A stretch of DNA of 64,000 nucleotides from Staphylotrichum longicolle (Eukaryota; Ascomycota; Sordariomycetes; Sordariales; Chaetomiaceae), in assembly GCA_019096155.1 (NCBI GenBank), contig JAHCVI010000001.1, positions 7,502,001 through 7,566,000 on the forward strand. The letters run 5' to 3'. Below, in pieces: positions 53,940-64,000 of this stretch. Positions within the stretch are counted from its first letter, which is position 1. The number at the start of each line of letters is the position of its first letter. The notes beneath the pieces were generated by a model. The model was not told where the DNA came from. It did not search any database and was given only the letters and a program-made list of their open reading frames with translations. Position numbers and translations under genes: made by a program.

Positions 53940-56900
53940 TCAGGCCCCAGAATCCCACGCCAAATCCATCCCATCAATCGGCCCCATCGCCATAATCGAC
54001 CTCAACACCCCCTCCGCCACAGGCGCCATCCCCTGCTGCGCCGTCATCTCCGCCCACGCCGCCGCCGCATGCCCGCCATACTCCCCCACGCCGGCGGCCC
54101 CACCTCCACCACCACCACCACCGCCCCTGCCCGACGCATCGGCCCCCGCGCCGCCACCGCCGCCACCACCGCCGCCGCCGCCACTGCCGGGCATCCCACC
54201 ATAGCGCTGGTGGTCGGGCGGCGCCGGGATCCCAAACGACGCCGGGTCGCCAAAGAAGGCGCTGACGTTGCGCTCGACGACGACGTCGCCGGGCGTGGTG
54301 CCCGACATGCTACTGAGGTTCTGGTGGGACGAGACGGGGCTGGTCTCGAACGAGTTGCGGCCGGACCCGGCCGCGGCGAGGTTCTGGCGCTGCTGCTGCT
54401 GCTGCTGCTGCTGTTGGTGGTGATGGTCCGAGGAGGACGCGCCCGTGGTGCTCGAGTTCGGGGTGGGGCGGTTCGAGGGCCCGTCGGGCGAGGTGCCCGA
54501 GAGGTCGTTGTTGCTGACCGTGTCGAGGTCCGGGTAGGCGGAGAAGGCGGGCGGGACGAGGCCGTGGGTGGGCAGGTAGGTGCCGCCGGTGTGGCTGCGC
54601 TCGCGAGTCGGGAGGGCGGTGGGTGGTTCCGAGGGGGAGAAGCCCCGCGCGCCGCCTTGGTGGCCGTCGACGTCGACGAGGTCGGGGCCGTTGGCGGCGT
54701 TGCCGTCGTCGCCGGCGACTTTCATGAAGTGGCATTGATTGCTGTAGTTCATAATACCGTGCGTCTTTGGCTGTGCCATGGGGTTGTTGCGGCCTTGTGC
54801 GGTGAGACCAGGAGGACGGGGGCCAGGGGAGCCGGCCTAGATCGGTGAGCAGACTGTGTGTAAGGGGGGATGCTCAGCTAGCTTACCGTATCGCTGCTGC
54901 GGGGGAATGCAGTCCTCAGCTTGGGAATGCGCACGCCTAGGGCCTCGAGGTCGACGTCGAGCTGGACAAGGAAGGATTCGGTAAGAGGGTTGCGTCTCTT
55001 GAGCGCGTTCATAGCCGAGAGGAGGAACCGCAGGGAGTCGGCGGTTTGGCTGTCGTCGGGCCGGCTCTTGAGGTATTGGACAAACACCCGAGCCGACACG
55101 TAGAGACAGAAGGAGATGAAAGGGTTCATCTGGGAAAGAGAGTCAGTCGTGTCTTTTGTCTTGCATGCGTCGTCAGTTCGTCTAACATACCGCCGAGAGA
55201 TCGAGATGGGAAACCATCCTCATGATGCTCGCAATCTCATTCGCCGCCGTAATGCACCGCACCTTGCTCTCTGAGCTCACCGAAGCCGGCAGCCTGTTCT
55301 TGTCGGCCTTGAAAATGGCCGCTTGGTGCAGGCAAATGGTGGATGTGTGGATACACATATTGGTAAACACGACGTTGGAGTTGCCCAAACCGTTTGGCAA
55401 CTTGAGATGCGATGGGAGGCAGAGCGATGTGTTAAGCAGGATGTTGTCCATCTGCCTGTGCCGTTTCCAGAACTCGCCATTCAGATCGTGGTCCCGATCA
55501 TCGACATCCGGGCGGTGGAGGTGAACGAGGTTGCGTCCAAAGAGGCAGGCCATGAGAACGGTGCCACCAAAGGGGGACATCTTGGTCGCCCCCGAGGAGC
55601 ACAGGACGTCTTGAAGCGTCGGCGTCTGCTCTGGACGGCTCATCTCGAAGGCGTCGTCTGATGCCGGCAGGTTCGTCAGGATGTCCTTTTCGTCGATGGT
55701 CATGGGCCACCCGGTACCGATGCTGGCAAACCGGTCGAGGCAGAACGCCATCCAGAACGTCCTTCTCCGCTCTTCCTTCTCGGTCCAGTCTCGAGCTGGC
55801 GGTAAACACTGTTTGACATCCAACCCAGCGCCGTCGAGCCGGTGCAGACCAATCCTGTGGGGTATGAGCAGGAGTTCGATTCGCTTCAGAGATGGCAGGG
55901 GCTTACATCTGGCACAACCGCACGCTGGAGCCCGAGCTCATCCACGCCCTAGGAAAGTACATCCACTTGAACTCGTATGAGGCAAGTAAAACGTGAGTTT
56001 GGGCGTGCGCAACCGAGATTATGTGCTCTCCGTAGCCCTTGATGTAGTCTGACTCGAGGTATTTCCTGGCGCGTCGTTAGAATAGGTCTTTCAGGGTCTG
56101 GAACTTGTCCGACACCGAACAGGCCAGTGTCCACATGGCGTACCGGAGGCAAACGGGTGGCCGCTGGGCAGGAGCGCTATTGAGACGTCAACACACAAGC
56201 ATAATCGAGACGAGAGCGGGCCAGCCTACAGGTTCATGGCTGCCAGATAGCGGTACTTGTGAATCATAGGCACTGAGGGGTGGATCTTTTCAAAGTAGAT
56301 TTGATGCCTGCATACAAAAAACGGTCAGTTTCAAGCCGTGTGTTTTCACATAGCAGGCCCGGCAGTCACTTACAGCTCATCAATCGTCTCCTGAGGGGGT
56401 AACGGCTCCTCCAAGCCCAGGCCAATCATCTCCCATGTGAAGTTGTTGTCGACGCCACCCATGCCCATGCCCATGCCACTGTTGAAGTTGAAGTCTTCGA
56501 GGGGCGCGTTGGGCGAGTCGGCAGGGAAGTGCCAACGGTCCATGTCGCGGCTGCTGGCGATCCCGATCGAGGGGTCCGTGACATTGAAGTTTGCTGTGGC
56601 CGCGGCGTGCTGGTTCAGGGGCTGCTTCGCAGGACTGTCGATGGATATGGACATCCCCTTGGCGGCTTCAGAGCCGGACGAGGAGACCTCTTGTGTTTTC
56701 AGCAGCGTCTCTACTTGTTCTGTTGACGCGAGTTAGCTGGCCGATCTCTGCCCCCCGCTCAACGCCCAATCCTAGTCAGACATGCGAGAGGGGACGGGTT
56801 GTGCGCACTCAGTCGTTCCTCCAGGGCCTTCACGTAGCCCCTCTTGGGCCCGCTCTTCCTCCTGATCTCGTCGTACGCGCACGTGTGGCCGAGCCGCGAA

Positions 56901-57100
56901 CATGTGCTGCAGCTCGGCTTGATGCCGTCGCACTTCAATTTCCTCTTCCTGCAAATCATGCACGCCAGGCGCTTTGGCTTGGGCACGCTCGAGTTGCCGC
57001 CCGCGGGGGCCTCGACCACGATGTGGTCGGCGTCGGGGAGGTTGTCGGTCGGGTCCGACACCATGATGGTGTCGGGTGGGGTCTCGGAGGATGTCGACAT
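53940..57100 (-). CDS. Zn2Cys6 fungal transcription factor with an in-frame TAA (possible broken allele)
   Basis: Seven exons: 57100-56809, 56719-56374, 56307-56230, 56176-55907, 55854-55191, 55129-54887 and 54836-53940. The C6 cluster (Cys 47, 50, 57, 64, 67, 74) is followed by KSGPKRGYVKALEERLKQVE, a linker/dimer helix built across the first splice. The fungal_trans region runs from IYFEKIHPSVPMIHKYRYLA through YAMWTLACSVSDK, VAHAQTHVLLASYEFKWMYF, IGLHRLDGA and ERRRTFWMAFCLDRFASIGT. The C-terminal exon has Gln9 and Gly11 tracts. All phases agree over 929 codons, but codon 272 (56079-56077) is TAA. A 39-nt intron (56104-56066) would remove it in frame, leaving 916 residues. The cluster resembles cellulose regulator CLR-1/ClrA; this is tentative. 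Gene identity is sure, integrity uncertain. Confidence 0.82.
54130..54190 (-). repeat. Glycine-codon triplet tract in the Zn2Cys6 gene
   Basis: Interrupted GGC/GGT/GGA triplets encode runs of 9 and 11 glycines near the C-terminus of the Zn2Cys6 protein. A separate CAG tract near 54390-54420 encodes nine glutamines. Confidence 0.75.
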
Positions 57101-59144
57101 GGCGGGCAACGCTGTTTTCTCGGGGAGCTGACAGGCAGCGATGCCTGAGCCGTGGGTGTGCGCGCCTTGGGTTCTCAGCTGGCAACGTACGGTTCTTGGG
57201 TCGAGGTCCAAACAGTCGCCGGGTGTGTGAGATGTGGGTGGTGGCTGCGCAAGTGGACGTCGAAATGGGTGCGGTGAAAGAAGTGGTTGACGTCAAGCTA
57301 GACCAGAAGGTGAAGCATCGTCAAGGTCGAAGTCAACAGCCGAGAGAACAACGGGTTTTCAGCCGGGTCTCCGTAGGATCAGGATCGCTACCAATTGGCG
57401 ATAGCGACCCCGCGGGCCTCGTTAACCAAACCCGGGCGATACGCGGTCGCACAGCGTCAGTCGTGGCATGTACTTCGTATGTAAGTGGCTGCTTGTTTGC
57501 TGTGCGTGGCGATGAGACTGCCTTAGCTAAGGTAAGGGGAAGATGGGGCTGTCGGTCGATCGCGGGGGAGCCACGCGGTTTAACAAATGTCAAATGCTGG
57601 CGCTGCCCTACGGGGCTTTGGGTGGGGGAAGGATTGGGGACTGGGGATCGAGTGGAGGCTGTCACCAGAGAACACTCTGCATTCGGCGCTTGTGCTCGAG
57701 TCGCAGGGAAGAAGTACAGGGTACAGCACGACGTCCAGGCTCGACTGAAACAGTCCTGGACAATTCAAGACACTGCTCGCAGCAAGCGAGATCAAGGCGG
57801 CCCAATAAGTTGATCTGTCAACCAGGTATGTATGTACGTATCGTCGAATCTGTTGACGGACTAGGCAGTGCACTGCCACGAATCCAGCTTGACAGTGTCC
57901 TGGAAAGGGTTTGTGGTGGTGGGAGACGTTGAGCAGGGGGGCGCAAAGTCCCCTAATAAACGTTAACGTTAATCTTAACCCCCGCAACCAAGCCCCTCGG
58001 CCCGGGATGCCCATGCCCATGTGAGTGGCTCACAAACGGGAAACCGTCCCGTGTGTCTCATGTCTCGATCACACAGATGTCACCGATTGCATCTTTTGAA
58101 TTGAGCCTTGAGCCTTGAGCCTTGAGTTCCTGCTTCCGCCTGGCACGGTGTTCGCAACATGACAGACACCGACCAGAAGTTGGTTTGAACCCGAGTTCGA
58201 CACACTCAAGAGCCCATTGCAGTGTCTGAATCCATCTGACGAGCTTGGTGGCTTCCCACAGGCTGCGAGGAACACGCACGCGTCCACTCCCAGCAGTCAG
58301 GGTTGCAGCGGCGCGGTGCCTGGTCCCATCCGCGACCCCCAGTCAATTGGTTCAGATTGGCTGCTTGCGTGGATTATTAATAGCATAGCCCACTGCAGTT
58401 CCACACGCTTCTTTGGGCACAAAAGCTTGGATGATCGACGGGATGATCGGACTCAAGTCCGCGAGCTGAAGCTTATCTGCGCACTCTCTTAAACATATTC
58501 AAAGCTCAGCGACCGACTGCAAGTTGGCAAGAAGATGAGATGGAGTACATATTGACACAACCGTGATCTCTCAAGGCCGACGATTGATCCTCAAGTGGTG
58601 GTTCGAGCTGCAGGTGTGTACGTCGTCGGTGTAGTGCTCCATCTCCAGTCCCACCACCACCAGTATAACAGCCAGCCATCGCCGAGGGCCGCCCGGTCTT
58701 GCCTCACAGGGCTTCCCGCCTTGATGTCACATATTTTCCACGTGGATTTTCTCCAGCTGAGATATTTCCGTCCTTTTAGCATCGCACGGGTAGAGCCGCA
58801 TAGCCACATCTATTGAAGATCTTTGTGGCCGTTCTGCAGTAAAGTTGATGAAGACGGCAGGTCGGAGAGACGTTGCGCCGTGCTGATGGCGGCTGCCACA
58901 GGGACGCCTGGCCGAGGTTGCCAGGCCCCAGGCTTGACTGGTCTCAAATCCAAGCTGTACATGGACATGACCAGCGTGTCGAGATGCGCAATGATATCGA
59001 TATGGGCGACCAATTGGTTGCGTTTAGGTCTTGATGGTATCGCCTTCTTCTCGGACAAGAGGTCAAGTTTCTCTGCAAACCACACGCGCCTGTGCCTTAC
59101 GGAATGCAGCTCGATGTTGACAATTGCCACCGGGGTTAGCTGTG
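57101..59144. other. 2 kb region upstream of the Zn2Cys6 gene
   Basis: It contains the promoter/leader of the minus-strand Zn2Cys6 gene and the 3' end of the tex1 gene. A heptamer repeat is at 58101-58126, and TAACGTTAATCTTAACC near 57963 is a palindrome-rich AT patch. The ORF 58810-59148 directly after the tex1 stop has no domain. No gene is supported. Confidence 0.5.
58101..58126. repeat. TTGAGCC heptamer tandem repeat, 3.7 copies
   Basis: TTGAGCC occurs three times in tandem plus a partial fourth copy, in intergenic DNA. Confidence 0.9.
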
Positions 59145-60497
59145 TCACTTCCTGTCCACATCAACAATGCGTAGCACCCCTAGATCACTGTAAGCGAGGC
59201 AGTATCTCGTAGGAGCCCATGCGACAGCTTCGCACGGCCCCGCCGTCTTGAACGTGTGGACATGCTCGCCACTCTCGGTATGGGTAACCTCCAGGCCGGA
59301 ACCTAAAATAAGGGGGAGAAGAGGTTAGCCAGTCGCGCTTGGTTCAGACGACAGGGAGTGGTGGCCATACCCTCTTCGCAGCCGCCAACCACATAACTGC
59401 CATCAAATGTGAAGCCTAAAATAGATCAGCATTAAGCTTATCCTACCAGCCCGGGACGACGCCGCACTTATGCTTTTCACAGGCCCCACCATGCGGGAGA
59501 CGGTCCGCTGGCAGATCCAGTCCTTAGTGTCGAAGAGGGCGATGATGGAGTCGGCACCCCCGGTTGCGAGATATCTCCCGGTGGGAGAGAGTTCGGTCGT
59601 CAGACAGGAGGCCGTGTGCCCCTGGAGCATGAATTCTGTCGACTCTCCCTCCTTCACGGCATGGTTGACGTGCAGCACAGGCTCTAGATCGGGGTACGAG
59701 AGGATCCGTATCTTGCCTTCGGTGGTCGGAAGGAAGACTTTCTCTCCACTCCAGCAAAAGGCCATCTGGTTCGTGTCCACTGAGAGCTGGCGAGAGGCGA
59801 CTATGACCGGCTTGGTCGGCGATATCTGGAAGAGTTCACCACGCTGCGATGCCAGTCAGGTCAGTGCGTCGTCCCCGGCCGGATTGCCATCGTTCGCTTG
59901 AACCTACCCTATTTCCCACGAGCACTGAAGAACCATCAGGTGCCCAGGCAAGACTGTGGGCGTTACCGAGGCCCTTGACCTCGTTGATGCACGTCTTGGT
60001 CCTTACATCCCAGAACTTGACGACCCCGTCGTTGCTGACGCTGCAGAGCTCCGCATCCTTGACCGGGTTGAAAGCTATCTTCTCGATCCCAGCCAAGTGT
60101 CCCTTGAGCTCCGTCGAGAACCGGACATTGGGCTTCTCGGGATTCCCTGCCGCGCGTCCTGGTCAGCTTGTTGCGCTTGGTGACTACGTTCATGCATGTG
60201 CGGAGGCCATGGTACTCACAAACACGGAGGGTTTTGTCGGACGAGCCTGTCGCGACAAGTGTTCCGAGAGGGTTCCAAGCAATGGAACGCAAACTGATGA
60301 ATCGGATGCTGTGAGCAACGGCTTTCCCCCCCAAGACGAGCTGCAACATCAAGACACGGACGGACGTACCTCTGGTGGGATCCTGCCCCACGACCGGACG
60401 GCGACTCGTTGTATGGCTGGCTCTTAAGATGGCCGAAATAGACTGCGAATTTGTCTTTGGGGATGCGGGTGTGTCTGGGCCGGGCTGGTGGTGCCAT
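59145..60497 (-). CDS. tex1: THO complex WD40 subunit Tex1/THOC3
   Basis: Six exons (60497-60370, 60308-60220, 60146-59908, 59843-59468, 59415-59371, 59302-59145) give 344 residues, close to human THOC3 (351). WD40 blades are visible: ISLRSIAWNPLGTLVATGSS/DKTLRVW; HLAGIEKIAFNPVKDAELCS/DGVVKFWD; NAHSLAWAPDGSSVLVG; GHTASCLTTELSPTGRYLAT/GGADSIIALFD; VKSISFTFDGSYVVGG; and AGPCEAVAWAPTRYCLAYS. Opening residues RIPKDKFAVYFGHL are typical of Tex1. The THO/TREX complex couples transcription and mRNA export in the nucleus. Five short introns each have standard GT-AG ends and consistent phase. It is divergent from ric1 over 705 bases. Confidence 0.92.
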
Positions 60498-61202
60498 CTC
60501 GGGGGATGGACGCTTGAAGTGAAGTTGAAGATGAAGATGAAGATGGAAGATGGGTGTTGAGAATAATGGGGTGTTTGCAACCAATTCGAGCTGGTTTGGA
60601 TTCAAAAAGTGCAATTATGTGAAGGAGGTATGCACTTTACAGCAGCGCGTCCAAAAGTGCGGAGGGCAAACCAGAGTCCCAATGTGTGGCGTCGATCGCG
60701 TGTGCTGGATATCTGATCAACAACTGTTTTTGAGCGCTCGCGAATCTCTGCCCAGGATGCCTGTTTAACTTTCAAATGGCCAACTCCAACGAGCACCACA
60801 TTGCGATGCTCCTGCTGTGAGTGTGGGTCACCGTAGGTAAGGTAGGTAATTTACACAGTCGATGGCCCCAGCCCGAAAGCCACTGGAAGCTCCAGCCGCC
60901 AAGACCCTTCCGAGGTTCCTCGAACTGCCGCTATTTCCCATTCCGTCGAGGTGATGCTCCACTAACACGGTAACACCACATCCCACCTCCCTGCAACCGT
61001 CCCCAGCTCGAACCTTACCCACTGTCGCACATCCGACGTCGCGGTACCATCATCAGGGGTGCCTCATTTTCAATGCTGAAAACCTGCGAATACACGAGCG
61101 AGAGCAGCACGTCGACATGAATTGACCCTGGCGACCGAGCAAAACCCCAGCCAGTTGATGCGCGCATGAAGCCGCCGTGAAGGGTCCGGCTTCAGACGAG
61201 CC
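60498..61202. promoter_or_regulatory. Divergent promoter region of tex1 and ric1
   Basis: The region between two oppositely transcribed genes must contain both promoters. It shows GGTAAGGTAGGTAATTTACACAG-like sequence near 60835, and no ORF of interest. Confidence 0.55.
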
Positions 61203-64000
61203 ATGTACTGGCCGCTAGGGACACCGCGCATCTATGCCACGAGCAGCTCCCGCCAGCCGGGCACCCTCCGGACTGTCTCCCACGATGGCCTTCCCACACC
61301 CGCCGCCCCCAGCTGGTCTGAGCAGAGAGCCGACCGAAACTCGCTCCTCTCCCCCGACTCGGCTGCCGTCCAAGACGGTCCGGGCTCCTCGTCGGGGCCC
61401 TTTCCCGCCGCTGTCCCCCTCACTCCGGTGACACCGATAACTCCCCTGACACCCGGCATCAAACCCGTCGAACATGAGCACGACTATCTGAACGAGGGCA
61501 GCCCAGCACTCTCGTCGACACCCGCTCCCGCCAACATCCCGCTCCACGAACCCATCCTCGCCCTGCGGACTGCGCGCGCCGGCAACATCTTCGCTGTCAT
61601 TACAGCGACATCCATGACGATCTGGCAGACAAAGGTACCGAGGCTTCTTGCCGGTTCTCATCGCTATGCAGTTGCCTTGTCTAACGTGCGTCCCAGCCCA
61701 CCGTTGTCCTCGCTGTCGTTGTCCGGTCCGAAACTTCCCTCGAGACCTACGGCACCAATACCAACTTGCTTCTCCGTCCGGACTCGGCCATCCTTGTCGT
61801 CCATACGAGCTTGGGATATCTGATAACATACTCAATTGCAACCGACCCGGAGGCGCGCGTCTACCGGTCGCATTTTGCCAACCACACCAATGTTCAACGA
61901 AGACGCCAGAGCCATGTTGGGGATCCTGGCCACGCCGCCCCGGATCAGATTCTATGGGGTCCCGGCGAAGGGCCCGGCGTGCGGGATGTCAGTGTACGCT
62001 TCCGGATGGTGATCAAGGTAGATGCCGGCATTGAGAGCGCATTAGCTCTCGACGACGAACTCGTTGTGGCCACGCACAAACCAGCCGCCGTCCAATGCAT
62101 CCGCTGGGCCCCTGATAGCTCGGGGAGCCAGACGAGCACCGAGCTTCTGAGCCGGATGAGCTGGCTGGGGAAGAAGGTCACGGTGAAGGAGATGACACAC
62201 GACAGGCCTATGAATCTTTCGACCTGGGTCACGAGCGACGGGCGGGCATACGCAGTGCAGCGACTGACCCCTGGCCATCAGGACAGTGCCTCAAACGAGC
62301 CACATGATCCTAAGAAGCTATTCAAAGGTCATTGTTTTCACACGCCCCAGAGCGACCAGGATCATGCTACGCGCTGTGTGATCAACGCACGCTTTTCGTT
62401 GATTGCAGTTGGGTGTGCCGATGGGAGCGTTCGTGTTTACTCAGCAAGGGATTACTCGGGCAACATTCCTCCTTCACACACTCACGGCGTGCCGGCTTCT
62501 GCCGCCGCTTGTGGGAGACTCACCGCTCTCAGCTACTCCCCCGACGGGTACTGCCTCTTCGCCGGGTTCGAGAAAGGCTGGGCGACGTGGAGCGTATATG
62601 GGAAGCCGCTGAGCAGTACATTTCACGCCGACCATGTAATTTCCTCCGCAAACAAGGAAGAATGGCTCTCTGGCATTCTGGACGCCGTCTGGGTCGGAGG
62701 AGCTAGCGATCTTCTGCTCGCCAGCAGAGCCAATGAGGCGATTTGGCTCTTGGAAATGGCACGAAGCGCTGTAACAGGGTGCTACAACCCGGCAAACCTG
62801 TTCCGGACAGTCCTCCAGAGCACATCAAGCGTCATGGTGTACAGGGGCTACGACCTGCCAGATCTTACGTCTATCTCAGCCGAGCCCTCGCTCTGGCACA
62901 CAGCCCGGATCCCCGCCGTCTATCTCTTGAACCAGTGGCCCATACGGTGCACGGCCATTTCACCAGATGGCAGATATATCGCCGTGGCGGGCAAAAGGGG
63001 CTTGGCCCACTACAGCGTCAACAGTGGCCGTTGGAAAACGTTCGCAAACGAAGCCTTGGAGAACGAGTTCCAGGTCAGGGGGGGTATGTGTTGGTACCAG
63101 AACATCCTCGTGGCCGCTGTGGAAGCCAACAGGTCCTTTGAGCTGCGGCTATACTCCCGCGAGGCCGGGTTAGAGGGCACTGTGGCATACACGCAGCAGA
63201 TGGCGGCACCCGTGGTGCTAATCACATCGACTGGCGAAGACTCATTGCTGGTCTACACCTACGACAACCTTCTCTACCACTACATCTTCGCCCCCGTATC
63301 GGGCTCCATCAGATTGGTCGAGGTCGGCCACATTGCTTTCCATGGGATCGTACGGTCGCCCGCCAGAGTGAGGGGTCTTAGCTGGATTCTTCCAGAGCAA
63401 CAGCTTCTAGAGGGAGACCCGTCCCAGGACGTGGCACACGCCTCTGTTCTGTTTCTGGTGGACGGGAAGCTGGTGCTCTTGCGGCCTTCAGTCAGCGAGG
63501 GAGGTTTGAAGTACGACATGCGCGTCATCGCCCACAACGTCGAATACTACCTCAGCTTGAGGGACCGACCACACACGCTCGAGCCTGCACCACAACGGCT
63601 CATCCAGCCATCCGGCGGCTCAGGAGGCGGGAGCCTGGAAGACTCGCTATGGTTGTTTGATGGCAACGAGCTGAAGGCTTGGCCAGATATGGAGCCGGTC
63701 ATGCACGCTATATCGGGGGGCTTGTCACGAGAATTGCCGCCAATGGTTCCCGTTCCCATCGACTTTTATCCTCTGTCGGTCCTCCTTCCAAAAGGCATCG
63801 TACTTGGTGTCGAGCCAGACCTCATTCAGCGCCGGGATATCAGCTTTTCCTTCTTTCGATTCTCCATCAGGGTAAGAACCCCATCCCGTTTACTCGCTCG
63901 TGCTTGCGAAGGGGAAACTAATCCAGTCCAGACTCACCTCTTCCTGCCCGATATCCTGCGCTTCTACTTGAATGCGAATAAGTCCGCCGAAGCCTTGCGG
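61203..64000 (+). CDS. ric1: Ric1, subunit of the Ypt6/Rab6 exchange factor (5' part, cut by right edge)
   Basis: Exons 61203-61634, 61697-63871 and 63932 onward; the window ends inside exon 3. The start MYWPLGTPRIYATSSS is characteristic of Ric1. WD40-like repeats follow (NARFSLIAVGCADGSVRVYS; RLTALSYSPDGYCLFAGFEK; IRCTAISPDGRYIAVAGKRG), and the RIC1 domain begins near PVPIDFYPLSVLLPKGIVLG. With Rgp1, Ric1 activates the Golgi GTPase Ypt6/Rab6 in retrograde traffic from endosomes. A fungal insertion rich in Thr and Pro (VPLTPVTPITPLTPG) interrupts the N-terminal propeller. Introns: 62 nt (GTACCG...CCCAG) and 60 nt (GTAAGA...GTCCAG), both phase 0. About 800 residues are visible. Confidence 0.93.

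Noticed and set aside
56055..56115. A 50-nt intron GTGTCG...GCCAG as a way around the TAA in the Zn2Cys6 gene
   Set aside because: It is not a multiple of three and would throw the downstream conserved sequence out of frame.
58810..59148. Extra 3' exon of tex1, or a separate gene
   Set aside because: The tex1 frame ends cleanly in the last WD40 blade and the protein length already matches THOC3; the ORF has no domain.
1..64000. CRISPR arrays, tRNA/rRNA genes, transposons with inverted repeats, secondary-metabolite cluster
   Set aside because: No regularly spaced repeats, no cloverleaf-compatible A/B-box pairs found by eye, no transposase catalytic domains, and no polyketide or peptide synthase genes. 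A tRNA scan would be needed to be certain about tRNAs.

Overview
The window is nuclear DNA of a filamentous ascomycete, most likely a sordariomycete and probably near the Chaetomiaceae/Sordariales. This is inferred from four things: short introns (mostly 50-250 nt) with GTRNGT donors and CTAAC/CTGAC-like branch sites; GC-rich third codon positions; long low-complexity insertions in regulatory proteins; and close agreement of protein architectures with families known from Neurospora/Chaetomium-type fungi. I see no transposon bodies, no AT-rich block of the kind left by repeat-induced point mutation, no rRNA or tRNA gene that I could recognise, and no prokaryotic features.

Layout, left to right. 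The 3' half of a Prp16-type DEAH splicing helicase (+, cut by the left edge). Mitochondrial glycine-cleavage T protein (+). Ethanolamine kinase (-), divergent from the SEACIT/GATOR1 subunit Npr3 (+). A long-loop bHLH factor (-), with a 4.2 kb gap to an Sft2 Golgi protein (+). A LARP1-type La-domain protein (+). A small Ino4/Mlx-like bHLH protein (+). An RD/SR-rich glycine-zipper protein of the DUF3824 type (+). The splicing factors Clf1/Syf3 (-) and Prp31 (+), which share a 404 bp divergent promoter. A 5.4 kb gap with no convincing gene, then an Nrg1-like two-finger C2H2 factor (+). Fungal acetate kinase (-). A conserved-looking gene of unknown function (-). A small helix-turn-helix protein resembling the DNA-binding half of a Tc1/mariner transposase (+). 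A Pho84-type major facilitator transporter with seven exons (+). A Zn2Cys6 regulator (-). The THO subunit Tex1/THOC3 (-), divergent from Ric1 (+, cut by the right edge).

Functionally the window is rich in RNA processing (Prp16, Clf1, Prp31, Tex1, LARP1-like), nutrient signalling and metabolism (Npr3, phosphate-type transporter, acetate kinase, glycine cleavage), Golgi traffic (Sft2, Ric1) and transcription factors (two bHLH, one C2H2, one Zn2Cys6). Genes are independent units rather than an operon or a secondary-metabolite cluster. The transcription-factor genes sit beside the largest intergenic gaps.

The most notable observation is in the Zn2Cys6 gene. The reconstructed reading frame carries a TAA at codon 272 in the middle of what looks like conserved fungal_trans sequence. 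It can be bypassed only by a 39-nt frame-preserving mini-intron, by read-through, or by accepting a null allele. Other items are a probable GC-AG intron in the transporter, two fully open introns whose length is a multiple of three, and the transposase-like HTH gene without a catalytic domain.

Exon boundaries were worked out by hand from splice signals and reading phase. Function calls rest on remembered family features, not on a search.
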